Positions 7,935 through 16,453 of a stretch of DNA of 64,000 nucleotides are shown piece after piece. The stretch is from Coprobacter secundus. Lineage in GTDB: Bacteria; Bacteroidota; Bacteroidia; Bacteroidales; Coprobacteraceae. The position numbers and the translations under genes are program-made. Positions within the stretch are counted from its first letter, which is position 1. Each line of letters begins with the position of its first letter. The stretch is from assembly GCA_000803105.1 (NCBI GenBank), contig JTDA01000003.1, positions 265,156 to 329,155 of the forward strand. The letters run 5' to 3'. The notes beneath the pieces were generated by a model, which worked only from the letters and a program-made list of their open reading frames with translations, was not told the origin of the DNA and searched no databases.

Positions 7935-9074
7935 ATGAAAAGTAAAAAACAGATAGAGCGTATGAAAGTCACTGTAAAAATTGTGGCAGCTGCAGTCGCC
8001 TTTGCGTGTACTATGCCGGCTCTGCATGCTCAAAATCGGTCTACGGTGCGCACCGTTTCTCCAAAAGAGGAAAAAAATGAGCTTTCGGTGCGGGCCCAAT
8101 CATTATATGATAAAGCGGGGATAACTGAAGCCGATATCCCTTGGATGCGTGTTATATATCGGTCTGTGGATCTTACAAAGGAGAAAAATATGCCTTTGTA
8201 TTATCCTGAAGAATCGATGGAAAATCAAGAGAATATGTTCCGGCTGATTGTCCGTTTGATGGCAGATGGAAAAGTTCCGGTTTATGAATATCTTGATGGC
8301 CGGGAAATATTTACCGAGGCTTATCAATTAAAAGTGAAGGATGTACTTGACCGATATCATATCCCTTATGAGGAAAAGCAGGGGCGTACTTCCAAAACGG
8401 TGACATTTGGTATAGAAGACAGTGATATACCGACCAATGAGGTCCTGTCGTATTATATGAGGGAGAAATGGGTATTTGATCAGCGAAATTCAAAATTTTA
8501 TCCGATAGTAGAAGCCCTTTGTCCGGTATTGCACCGAGCTGGAGATTTTGGGGGTGAAGCTGTAAAATATCCGATGTTTTGGGTACGTTATAATGATATC
8601 AAACCTTATTTGTCTCAACAATATATTCTGACGAATAATGAAAATAATGTACAACATTATACATTTGATGATTATTTCCAATTACGTTTGTTCGAGGGGG
8701 AAATATATAAGACGACGAATTTAAGAAATATGTCTCTTATGCAGATGTATCCGTCTGATACTGCTCGGGTGGCTGCTCAAACCAAAATAGAAAATCAATT
8801 GAAAAACTTTGAGAATAATCTTTGGGTGAAGATGCCTGAACAAGAGAATACTGATGTGAAATCTAAGGCCAAAGATAAAGATAGTTCAGATGTAAAGGAA
8901 GAAGATAATAATTCTAAGAAGGAGCAGAAAACAACGGTTTCACGGTCTGCTCGTTCTTCAAGAGGTACAGTGTCTAAATCTAAATCATCCTCCAAATCGT
9001 CTAAAGTATCCCGTTCTTCTTCCCGGTCAACTTCTAAGTCGGCACCAGTGCGCTCGGTAAGACGAACGAAATAG
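7935..9074 (+). CDS. gldN: GldN/PorN T9SS ring protein with basic Ser/Lys/Arg tail
   Basis: A 379-residue secreted periplasmic protein; a signal peptide (hydrophobic stretch about 16-30, cleavage near LHA/Q) precedes the GldN domain, which partners GldK in the ring. The start at 7935 lies 2 bases after gldM. After the folded domain (about residue 300) comes an unusual 76-residue low-complexity tail: first charged (Lys/Asp/Glu, about 304-330), then a Ser/Lys/Arg-only region with many RS, SK and SS dipeptides (about 333-379). The family normally ends soon after the folded domain or with a shorter variable tail. An intrinsic terminator follows directly. Confidence 0.93.
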   Translation: MKSKKQIERMKVTVKIVAAAVAFACTMPALHAQNRSTVRTVSPKEEKNELSVRAQSLYDKAGITEADIPWMRVIYRSVDLTKEKNMPLYYPEESMENQENMFRLIVRLMADGKVPVYEYLDGREIFTEAYQLKVKDVLDRYHIPYEEKQGRTSKTVTFGIEDSDIPTNEVLSYYMREKWVFDQRNSKFYPIVEALCPVLHRAGDFGGEAVKYPMFWVRYNDIKPYLSQQYILTNNENNVQHYTFDDYFQLRLFEGEIYKTTNLRNMSLMQMYPSDTARVAAQTKIENQLKNFENNLWVKMPEQENTDVKSKAKDKDSSDVKEEDNNSKKEQKTTVSRSARSSRGTVSKSKSSSKSSKVSRSSSRSTSKSAPVRSVRRTK

Positions 9075-9097
9075 ATTTATTTATAATAATAGTTGAG

Positions 9098-9129
9098 GAG
9101 GCTATCAGTTTTCTGATTGCCTCTTTTTT
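9098..9129 (+). terminator. Terminator of the T9SS operon
   Basis: 11-base stem GAGGCTATCAG (9098-9108) with CTGATTGCCTC (9113-9123), one internal mismatch, TTTT loop, then six T residues. Confidence 0.85.
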
Positions 9130-9525
9130 GCATATAATTATAGATTTTGTTACTTTTATGTATAGATGTGTTATGTCGCTATCTGGATATATCGGTTTTT
9201 AGTCTGAAAATATTTGATATCGATGAAAACATTATCTTGAAAAACTGTTTGTTTATTATATTCTTGGTAATGGTTGGATTATGTATGGTTTCTACCGAAA
9301 CAAATGTGTATATTTGTATTGTAGAGATAGGATTTGGTAACTCTAACATGTTCTCGTAAGCTTTGTTTGATATTAAATGAAAAGAATGAAATTTCAGAAT
9401 TGATAATTGGGGGGTGTTTAGGAGATAGTATATTCTTTTTAGTTATCAATTACCAAGGATATTTCGGTGGAGGAGAACGGTTTCTATGACAACAAAAGAA
9501 GTAACAAAAAATAGAGAGATAATAG
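9130..9525. other. Intergenic region upstream of fructokinase
   Basis: No convincing gene. It holds a -7 element at 9309-9316 and, close to the kinase, AATTGATAA (around 9397) and TTATCAATT (around 9440), which could pair into a hairpin in the leader. A purine-rich GGAGGAGA run lies about 55 bases before the ATG, unusual for this phylum but too far away to be the ribosome-binding site. Confidence 0.4.
9309..9316 (+). promoter_or_regulatory. -7 promoter element upstream of fructokinase
   Basis: TATATTTG, an exact TAnnTTTG match, about 210 bases upstream of the kinase start; no clear -33 element. Confidence 0.4.
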
Positions 9526-10413
9526 ATGAATAATATTATTGTTGGAATGGGTGAGGTCCTTTGGGATGTCCTGCCCGAAGGAAAGAAAATAGGCGGAGCT
9601 CCTGCCAATTTTGCTTATCATATATCACAATTTGGATTGGATAGCTGTGTTGTAAGTGCAGTAGGAGATGATAAATTGGGTTATGAAATATTGGATAACT
9701 TTGATAAGAAAAAATTGAATTATTTAATAGAAAAAGTCCCTTATCCTACCGGTACGGTACAAGTAGAACTGGATGAGACAGGAATTCCTTGTTATGAAAT
9801 AAAAGAAGGTGTGGCCTGGGATAATATTCCATATACACCGGCATTGGAAGAGTTAGCGAAGAAAACCCGGGCTGTATGTTTTGGCTCGTTAGCTCAGCGT
9901 AGTATTGTATCCAGAGAAACAATCAATTACTTTTTGGATGTAATGCCGGACGGAGAAGGCCAGTATAAAATATTCGATATAAATTTAAGACAAGGCTTCT
10001 ATACAAAAGATACTCTTTGTAATTCAATGCAAAGGTGTAATGTATTGAAGATTAATGATGAAGAATTGATTACAGTTAGCCGTATGTTTGGCTACCCTGA
10101 TATTGATTTTCAAGATAAATGCTGGATTCTTCTGGCTAAATATAATTTGAAAATGTTGATATTGACTTGTGGGGTAAATGGTAGTTATGTATTTACTCCG
10201 GGAAATATTTCGTTTGTAGAAACTCCCAAAGTCGATGTCGCTGATACTGTAGGAGCAGGAGATTCTTTTACTGCAACTTTTATTACAGGTATATTGAAAG
10301 GTAAAGATGTATCCGAAGTGCATAAGCATGCCGTTGAGGTCTCGGCCTATGTTTGCACGCAAAATGGGGCAATGCCGGAGTTCCCTCCCTATTTAAGAGA
10401 ACAATTATTGTAA
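9526..10413 (+). CDS. PfkB-family sugar kinase, probable fructokinase
   Basis: A 295-residue cytoplasmic ribokinase-fold kinase. The N-terminal substrate motif GGAPANF (23-29) and the C-terminal PfkB signature DTVGAGDS (240-247), with catalytic Asp246, are intact. The opening MGEVLWDVLPEGKKIGGAPANF is characteristic of fructokinases of the ScrK/BT1757 type, which phosphorylate fructose at the 6-position; related kinases accept other hexoses, so the substrate is an inference. It stands alone between two terminators, with a leader of about 200 bases, and no transporter or hydrolase sits next to it. Confidence 0.85.
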   Translation: MNNIIVGMGEVLWDVLPEGKKIGGAPANFAYHISQFGLDSCVVSAVGDDKLGYEILDNFDKKKLNYLIEKVPYPTGTVQVELDETGIPCYEIKEGVAWDNIPYTPALEELAKKTRAVCFGSLAQRSIVSRETINYFLDVMPDGEGQYKIFDINLRQGFYTKDTLCNSMQRCNVLKINDEELITVSRMFGYPDIDFQDKCWILLAKYNLKMLILTCGVNGSYVFTPGNISFVETPKVDVADTVGAGDSFTATFITGILKGKDVSEVHKHAVEVSAYVCTQNGAMPEFPPYLREQLL

Positions 10414-10579
10414 AGAATATAATTTTAGAACTTGTTTAACGTTTGTCGGGTCAGCGAGAGAATACGGATTGAAATTGATACCCCTATGGAATCTTTCGGA
10501 AAGATATCTTTTTGATTATTGTGTGATTCTTTGTACTGTCTTGTATGCCATTATTTGAAGAGAGATACATATATGCATG

Positions 10580-10605
10580 AAACGGTTGTTGTACAACCGT
10601 TTTTC
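10580..10605 (+). terminator. Intrinsic terminator after fructokinase
   Basis: Perfect 10-base stem AAACGGTTGT (10580-10589) and ACAACCGTTT (10593-10602) with a 3-base loop and T-tract. Confidence 0.85.
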
Positions 10606-10692
10606 TTTGTTGTTTTGTGAATCAAAACAACAAAGGTTTCTTTAGTTTTGAGATACTCATGAAATGGAAACAGAGTGAGATTGTTTGATTTA

Positions 10693-12552
10693 TTATTTAT
10701 CTTTCCAATCTCCATTTTCTTTTATCAATTCGATGAGTTTATCTACCGCATTTTCTTCGGGGATATTTTTTTCGATGCAAGTTTTTCCTTTATACAGGCT
10801 TATTTTCCCGCGAGCTGCACCCACATATCCGTAGTCTGCGTCGGCCATTTCTCCTGGGCCATTCACAATACACCCCATGATACCTATTTTCAATCCTTTT
10901 AAGTGTGATGTCGCAGCTTTGACGCGTGAGATAGTCTGTTGTAAATCAAATAATGTACGGCCGCATCCCGGACATGAGATGTACTCTGTTTTACTTATCC
11001 TTTGCCGCGTTGCCTGTAAAATGCCGAACATATATTGGACTAGATTTGAAGTATCTATTTCTCCGTTATTCTTGAGCCAAATACCTTCACCAAAATAGTC
11101 CAAAAGTAAAGCGCCGAAATCAGCTCCGGCCTTTAGCTGCAAATCTTCTTCTGAAGATTCGTTGTACTCATTGCGCAATATAACAGGAGCGTTTATCTTA
11201 TCGTTTATCAGCTGGTGGAACAATGCTCTTTGCTCTCCGACGGGATTGTTATGGGAAGAGTTTAAGATGAGGACTATGTTTTTATCTTCATTTAATATAT
11301 GCTGTATTGTTCCATTATAATCGGAGAGTTGTATCGATAAAAATTTTATCGATGCATTACAGTCTTTTATTTTGTCGATTTCATGGGTCGAAAACAGAGG
11401 GTATTGATTTTGGGCTGGTTTATAATGCGAAAAATCGATAATTCTGTTCAATGCTGCCGGAAAATTTTTATAATCATTTTTCCCGGTATAATAGAAATCT
11501 GCTTTGAAAGGATATTGGGATAGAGGAGTTCCGTTTTCATTGTAATCAGCAATAACAACAGGAACTTGTGTCCCTCCGATATTACCGGATGACCAGGTAT
11601 TTCTTTTTTGGGGGTTGAAATAGTCAATTTCGAGAGCTTTTTGGGCATGGATTATAGGATGGTGATTACGTTTGTAAATGTAGTCGACCAACTTTTTAGC
11701 AACTGGAATTTCTTGCTCAGGAGCTTCGCTAAGGGATACCCGGATTGTATCTCCGATGCCGTCGGCAAGAAGAGCACCAATGCCTACAGCCGATTTTATT
11801 CGTCCATCCTCTCCATCCCCGGCTTCTGTAACGCCGAGATGTAAAGGATAGTGCATGTTTTCTTTTTCCATGGCAGCAACCAATAGGCGTACTGTACGTA
11901 CCATAATGACGGTATTAGATGCTTTGATTGAAATAACGATATCGGAAAAAGACTCATCTTTACAGATACGTAAAAATTCGAGGCAAGACTCAACCATACC
12001 TTCCGGAGTGTCGCCATACCGGCTCATAATTCTGTCTGATAGCGACCCGTGGTTTACTCCTATGCGGATTGCAGTCTTGTGTTTGCGGCATATTTGGAGA
12101 AAGGGAACCAACCTTGCTCGTATTTTATCTATTTCAGCAGCATATTCTTCCTCGGTGTACTCGAAGTGTTTGAATTTTCGGGCACAATCGACAAAGTTGC
12201 CTGGATTGATACGGACTTTTTCAACTATCTTGGCCGCAGCTTCAGCTGCACTCGGATTGAAATGGATATCAGCAATCAGAGGAGTATAATAACCTTTTTT
12301 ATGTAGGTCATTTTTTATATTTGCCAGATTCTCGGCCTCCCTTACCCCCTGAGCCGTTAGCCGGACATAATCGCCACCCGCTTCGATAATACGAATACTT
12401 TGTTCTACACAAGCCAGAGTGTCCATTGTCGAAGTGTTGGTCATAGATTGGATGCGGATAGGGTTGTTGCCTCCCAAAGGCGTTTTCCCTATTTTTACTT
12501 CCGAGCTTTTTCTACGATGATAGTTGAAATAGTCCATATCGAGTAAGTCCAT
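10693..12552 (-). CDS. ispG: 4-hydroxy-3-methylbut-2-enyl diphosphate synthase (long form)
   Basis: IspG/GcpE of the MEP isoprenoid pathway, a cytosolic 4Fe-4S enzyme converting methylerythritol cyclodiphosphate to HMBPP. The 619-residue length is that of the Bacteroidota/plant form with an extra domain inserted between the N-terminal TIM barrel and the C-terminal iron-sulfur domain. The barrel is recognised by PIRIQSMTNTSTMDT at the N-terminus, and the cluster ligands by CPGCGRTLFDLQ and MGCIVNGPGEMADADYG near the C-terminus. The start at 12552 gives the conserved short leader before RIQSM. Last gene of the rpoN-PAP2-purE-ispG operon, 11 bases after purE. Confidence 0.97.
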   Translation of the reverse strand: MDLLDMDYFNYHRRKSSEVKIGKTPLGGNNPIRIQSMTNTSTMDTLACVEQSIRIIEAGGDYVRLTAQGVREAENLANIKNDLHKKGYYTPLIADIHFNPSAAEAAAKIVEKVRINPGNFVDCARKFKHFEYTEEEYAAEIDKIRARLVPFLQICRKHKTAIRIGVNHGSLSDRIMSRYGDTPEGMVESCLEFLRICKDESFSDIVISIKASNTVIMVRTVRLLVAAMEKENMHYPLHLGVTEAGDGEDGRIKSAVGIGALLADGIGDTIRVSLSEAPEQEIPVAKKLVDYIYKRNHHPIIHAQKALEIDYFNPQKRNTWSSGNIGGTQVPVVIADYNENGTPLSQYPFKADFYYTGKNDYKNFPAALNRIIDFSHYKPAQNQYPLFSTHEIDKIKDCNASIKFLSIQLSDYNGTIQHILNEDKNIVLILNSSHNNPVGEQRALFHQLINDKINAPVILRNEYNESSEEDLQLKAGADFGALLLDYFGEGIWLKNNGEIDTSNLVQYMFGILQATRQRISKTEYISCPGCGRTLFDLQQTISRVKAATSHLKGLKIGIMGCIVNGPGEMADADYGYVGAARGKISLYKGKTCIEKNIPEENAVDKLIELIKENGDWKDK

Positions 12553-12563
12553 TATGGAATGGT

Positions 12564-13070
12564 TTAATTTGTTTTGAATTTGTATTCTATTTTTGCCAAT
12601 TCTGAATTAGCATCTTTTATTTTTTTCGCTAACCCTGCTTTATAAGATTTTACTTTTTCAGCAATGTCTTTATCTGTTAAAGCCAGAATCTGAGTTGCCA
12701 GTATAGCGGCATTTAAAGAGGCGTTGATACCTACTGTCGCAACCGGAATTCCCGGGGGCATTTGCACGATAGCGTAAAGGGCATCGATGCCTTCGAGACT
12801 CGATTTGATAGGAACACCGATAACCGGGAGAGTGGTCATGGATGCAATGACACCGGGCAGGTGTGCTGCCATTCCTGCAGCTGCAATAATGACTTTGATA
12901 CCACGTTTTTGCGCTCCAGTAGCAAATTCTTCTACTTCTGCAGGAGTTCGATGAGCCGACAGAGCATTCATTTCGAATGGTATCTCAAAGTCATTGAGAA
13001 GTTGAGCTGCTTTCTCCATGATAGGCAGGTCGGAAGTACTGCCCATAATGATACTTACAATTGGATTCAT
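12564..13070 (-). CDS. purE: 5-(carboxyamino)imidazole ribonucleotide mutase
   Basis: PurE class I, 168 residues, a cytosolic octameric mutase that converts N5-CAIR to CAIR in purine synthesis. The N-terminal nucleotide loop IIMGSTSDLPIM, the SAHRTP motif (catalytic His) and the AAGMAAHLPGVIA block are intact. The frame is open upstream to 13145, but the family begins at MNPIVSIIMGS, so the ATG at 13068-13070 is chosen; the longer start would overlap the preceding gene. It lies between the PAP2-like gene and ispG on one transcript. No purK is next to it. Confidence 0.95.
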   Translation of the reverse strand: MNPIVSIIMGSTSDLPIMEKAAQLLNDFEIPFEMNALSAHRTPAEVEEFATGAQKRGIKVIIAAAGMAAHLPGVIASMTTLPVIGVPIKSSLEGIDALYAIVQMPPGIPVATVGINASLNAAILATQILALTDKDIAEKVKSYKAGLAKKIKDANSELAKIEYKFKTN

Positions 13071-13108
13071 AATGTATATATTATTTCTAAAATTAGTATA
13101 ATTCGATT

Positions 13109-13729
13109 TTAAACGACAGGAATACCGGCACATAAAATCATGCATCCGAATACCCAGATAAATCCGTTAAGAGTACCTGCAATTACTTGCATGAAAGTGT
13201 GGCATCCCAATCCTATACGGGAAGTTCCGAGAATCCCTGTTGCCAGAATAAGCCCGATAAATAGATATATCGGGAAAGTATGTTGCATGGACGCAAGAGC
13301 GAATGCTGCTCCTAAAACGCCTCCAATACCGGTCATATGGGCACTGATTTTCCATTGTATATTTATGAGTGCAGCGGTAATGACCGATAAAAGTCCTCCT
13401 CCTACAAATCCTAATACCCAGGGTGGTAGTAGTAATCGATATAGGAGGATACCACAACATATGTATGATATAAGACAGATGGCATAAGGGATAGGGCGGT
13501 CTTCTCTATGATTGAGTCCTATCGTTTTTATTTTTCCTGTTTTATAAAGTAAAAGTATACATAAAGCCGGGATGATGCAAGTAAATAATAGTACTCCACC
13601 TAATACAAGCCATTTATATTGAAGGGGTAGAATATAAAGGTATGAGTAATAAAACATCATAAGGATGCCATAGAACGGCATAAGTAATGGATGTAAAATT
13701 TCTGAAAAAATTTTTGCCAGGATTTTCAT
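13109..13729 (-). CDS. PAP2-like integral membrane protein
   Basis: A 206-residue protein with five or six hydrophobic segments. Three blocks resemble the phosphatidic-acid-phosphatase (PAP2) signature: LNHREDRPIPY (motif 1-like), ISAHMTGIGG (in place of PSGH) and SRIGLGCHTFMQVIAG (in place of SR-x5-H-x3-D). The His of motif 3 is present but its partner Asp is Gln here. It could be a lipid-phosphate phosphatase with changed chemistry or a transporter-like relative. It sits 24 bases after rpoN and 38 bases before purE, so it is co-transcribed with unrelated housekeeping genes. Substrate unknown. Confidence 0.7.
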   Translation of the reverse strand: MKILAKIFSEILHPLLMPFYGILMMFYYSYLYILPLQYKWLVLGGVLLFTCIIPALCILLLYKTGKIKTIGLNHREDRPIPYAICLISYICCGILLYRLLLPPWVLGFVGGGLLSVITAALINIQWKISAHMTGIGGVLGAAFALASMQHTFPIYLFIGLILATGILGTSRIGLGCHTFMQVIAGTLNGFIWVFGCMILCAGIPVV

Positions 13730-13753
13730 ATTTCTTCTCTTATGGCTGATTTA

Positions 13754-15217
13754 TTATATTTCTTTTCGTAGCCGGGCAACCGGTAGACCCAGTTGCTCCC
13801 GATATTTGGCGACAGTACGACGTGCAATCACGTATCCTTTTTCTTTCAGCAATTCACAAAGCTTATCATCAGCTAAGGGCTTGCGTTTATCTTCGTGTTC
13901 GATGCATTCTTGTAGTATTTTTTTTATTTCCCGGGATGAGATTTCTTCGCCTGAATCGTTTTGCATGGATTCAGAAAAGAAAAACTTCAGGGGATAAATT
14001 CCGAAATTTGTTTGTACATATTTACTATTGCTGGCTCGGGATATAGTAGATATATCAAATCCGGTACGTTCTGCTACATCCTTCAGTATCATTGGCTTAA
14101 GAGTGCTTTCATCTCCGGTAAGGAAAAACTCTTTTTGTAAATCGATAATTACTTGCATTGTCTGCAATAGAGTTTGCTGCCTTTGTTTGACAGCATCAAC
14201 AAACCACTGGGCAGCATCAAGTTTTTGTTTTACAAAAAGTAGGGCATCTTTACGTTCTCGGGTCTGATTTTGTTTGTTGCCCATGTAATCTTCTAACATT
14301 TGAGTATAAGAACGGTTGATTCGTAACTCGGGAAGTTGGCTATTATTCAGGCTAAGAGTAATTTCGCCATCTTGGACATCTACAATGAAATCGGGAACAA
14401 CCTGACTCATCCCGTCACTGAACGAATCGCCCCATATATTACCCGGTTTAGGATTCAGTGTTGTTATTTCATGGATAGCGTCTTTTAATTGAGATTCGTC
14501 AATACCATATTGTTTCAGTATTTTATCATAATGTTTTTTACTGAATTCATCAAACGACTCGTCAATAATTTTATATGCCAGTAAGTTTGCCGGGGTTGCT
14601 GGTCTCCTTTCAAGTTGTAATAGCAAACATTCCCGTAAATTGGATGCTCCTACTCCCGCGGGTTCGAAATCTTGTATAAGTTGCAATAGTTCCTCGAGTT
14701 TTTCGATGCTGACATCTATTCCTACTTGAAATATAAGGTCGTCTGAAATTGCGGAAAGCGGTCGTTGTAAATAGCCGTTGTCATCTATGTTTCCAATAAT
14801 GTATTCGGCCATTTTATACTCTTGTTCACTAAGATTTCTAAGTCCGAGTTGTTTCAAAAGATTGTCGTGAAAAGACGAATTCCCGGAAAATGGAATTTCT
14901 TCCCGTCGGTCTTTTTGTGAAAAGTTATCGGCTTCGAGTTTATAATCGGGAATATCATCTTCACTTCTGTAATCTCCGAGCGAAATCTCTTCAGCACTCT
15001 CATTAGAGCTTTCTTCATTTTGCATATCGTCACCAAAGGTATCGGTATCACTTTGCGGTTCATTATTGCCTTCCTCCAAAGCCGGGTTGTCGACTAACTC
15101 CTGCTTGATGCGTTCTTCCAGTTCTATGGCTGTCAATTCGAGTAATCGGATAACCTGTATTTGTTGAGGCGATAACTTCTGTTGTAGCTTTTGTTGTAAT
15201 TGTTGTTTCAGCATCAT
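13754..15217 (-). CDS. rpoN: RNA polymerase sigma-54 factor
   Basis: Sigma-54, 487 residues. Region I is the Gln/Leu-rich N-terminus (residues 4-45; repeated QQKLQQKLSPQQIQVIRLLE), region II is acidic (about 48-110), and the core-binding and helix-turn-helix domains follow. The RpoN box that reads the -24 promoter element, ARRTVAKYREQLGLP, is at 465-479. Length is normal. Either of two tandem ATGs (15217 or 15214) can be the start. First gene of the minus-strand operon; a TATCTTCG element lies upstream at 15242-15249. Confidence 0.97.
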   Translation of the reverse strand: MMLKQQLQQKLQQKLSPQQIQVIRLLELTAIELEERIKQELVDNPALEEGNNEPQSDTDTFGDDMQNEESSNESAEEISLGDYRSEDDIPDYKLEADNFSQKDRREEIPFSGNSSFHDNLLKQLGLRNLSEQEYKMAEYIIGNIDDNGYLQRPLSAISDDLIFQVGIDVSIEKLEELLQLIQDFEPAGVGASNLRECLLLQLERRPATPANLLAYKIIDESFDEFSKKHYDKILKQYGIDESQLKDAIHEITTLNPKPGNIWGDSFSDGMSQVVPDFIVDVQDGEITLSLNNSQLPELRINRSYTQMLEDYMGNKQNQTRERKDALLFVKQKLDAAQWFVDAVKQRQQTLLQTMQVIIDLQKEFFLTGDESTLKPMILKDVAERTGFDISTISRASNSKYVQTNFGIYPLKFFFSESMQNDSGEEISSREIKKILQECIEHEDKRKPLADDKLCELLKEKGYVIARRTVAKYREQLGLPVARLRKEI

Positions 15218-15241
15218 TTACGGGGTAAAGATTTCTGCAAA

Positions 15242-15249
15242 CGAAGATA
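15242..15249 (-). promoter_or_regulatory. Possible -7 element (TATCTTCG) of rpoN operon
   Basis: One mismatch to TAnnTTTG (TTCG in place of TTTG), 25 bases before the rpoN start on the minus strand. No -33 element seen. Confidence 0.3.
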
Positions 15250-15419
15250 GTGTTTTTTCTGTTAATATGTATCGATTAGCAGTCTTTTGCCCGTTAAAAA
15301 TAGTAATCCCCTAAATTGAACTTTTTACAAGGATTATTAAATGATGATATCAGGGATTGAGCCATACTTTTCTTTTGGTATGAGAAGATAATTACAATCC
15401 AACTTACAGATTATAAGTA

Positions 15420-15503
15420 AGGCTGCCTCATTTTGAAGTGCCCTCCAAAAGTTAGACATAAAACTTTTGGAGGGCACTTCATTTTTTTATTTTGAGACAA
15501 CCT
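15420..15503. repeat. MITE-like palindromic element, also terminator
   Basis: An 84-base imperfect palindrome. Outer arms AGGCTGCCTCA (from 15420) and the matching TGAGACAACCT (ending 15503) pair at 9 of 11 positions. Inner arms at 15435-15453 and 15462-15480 pair perfectly over 19 bases around an 8-base loop. The inner arm contains CCCTCCAAAAGTTAGACA, resembling the terminal sequence of IS150-group (IS3 family) insertion sequences. It lies 9 bases after the stop of the betaine-binding protein gene and probably terminates that operon. No transposase is present. Confidence 0.6.
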
Positions 15504-15512
15504 GATTGATAT

Positions 15513-16418
15513 TTATTTTACGGATTGGTTCATTTTTTTGTTGGGTTCGGATATCTCGGGAGAGGAAGTAGGAAGCCAACTATTTATAAGTTCCTGATTC
15601 TCTGAAATCCAACTTTCTGCAGCTTCTCCTTCGTCTTGTATTTTATTGAATTTAGATATTAAAGAAGCCAGCTGTTTTGTATCAAGCTTTATATTTTTCA
15701 ATAATTCAGCGGCAAAGGGCTGCTTTTGCGAAAATCCTTTAGTTGCAATAGATTCTATTGTCTCAGTTTTGCCAAATGTATTTTTGGGGTCATTCAGAAA
15801 TTTCAGTCTGAAGTCTGAGAACATCCAATGAGGGGACCATCCGGTAATGATAATCCATTGTTTATTTTCAATGGCTTTTTTCAATAAAGCTGTCATGGCC
15901 GGCCCGCTGGATGGTTTGAGATGAAAGTCAAGGCCATATTCTTGAATCGCTTTTTCGGCCGATTTCATAATCCCGGCACCGACATCGATACCTATGATTT
16001 CTCCACTGAATTTATTTTTATTGGCATTCAATTCTTCAATTGAATTTATGTTGACATAGTCCGGTACGACAAAGCCTACTCGTGCACTGTCATAGATTTC
16101 ACCCAACGTTTCGAGATTCTTTCCGTATTGGTTCAAATAATCTTGGTGAGTAACCGGAACCCAGGCATCGAGAAAGACATCGGCTTTCCCGTTTGACAGG
16201 GAGGCAAAGAGGGGGGCAATATCCGCATTCATTAATGTGATATTGTATCCTTGTTTTTCGAGGATTTTTTTAGCCATGTTACTTATAGCTATACCCTCGG
16301 CCCAATTGGGATATACGATAGATATATTATTCTTTTTTTCTCCGGGAGAACATGATGGCAGACAAATAATTGTGGTCAGAATCAATAGTAAAATGTTTAA
16401 TTTATAGATTTTGTTCAT
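15513..16418 (-). CDS. Glycine betaine/choline-type ABC binding lipoprotein
   Basis: A 301-residue lipoprotein; the signal peptide ends in a LPSC lipobox (Cys about 23). The mature domain is of the OpuAC/ProX type: IVYPNWAEGIAISNMAKKIL at the N-terminus and DVFLDAWVPVTH, with aromatic residues that usually form the cage for a quaternary amine. It would capture glycine betaine, carnitine or choline in the periplasm. It is the last gene of the importer operon, 35 bases after the permease gene, and ends beside a palindromic element that can act as terminator. The ligand is inferred from the family. Confidence 0.88.
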   Translation of the reverse strand: MNKIYKLNILLLILTTIICLPSCSPGEKKNNISIVYPNWAEGIAISNMAKKILEKQGYNITLMNADIAPLFASLSNGKADVFLDAWVPVTHQDYLNQYGKNLETLGEIYDSARVGFVVPDYVNINSIEELNANKNKFSGEIIGIDVGAGIMKSAEKAIQEYGLDFHLKPSSGPAMTALLKKAIENKQWIIITGWSPHWMFSDFRLKFLNDPKNTFGKTETIESIATKGFSQKQPFAAELLKNIKLDTKQLASLISKFNKIQDEGEAAESWISENQELINSWLPTSSPEISEPNKKMNQSVK

Positions 16419-16453
16419 AACGATATGGGATTAATTTGATATTCGTGTTTGGT

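Noticed and set aside
9147..9359. 70-codon open frame between gldN and fructokinase
   Set aside because: Overlaps a -7 promoter element, has no homology pattern and no ribosome-binding signal; hydrophobic composition follows from AT-rich DNA.
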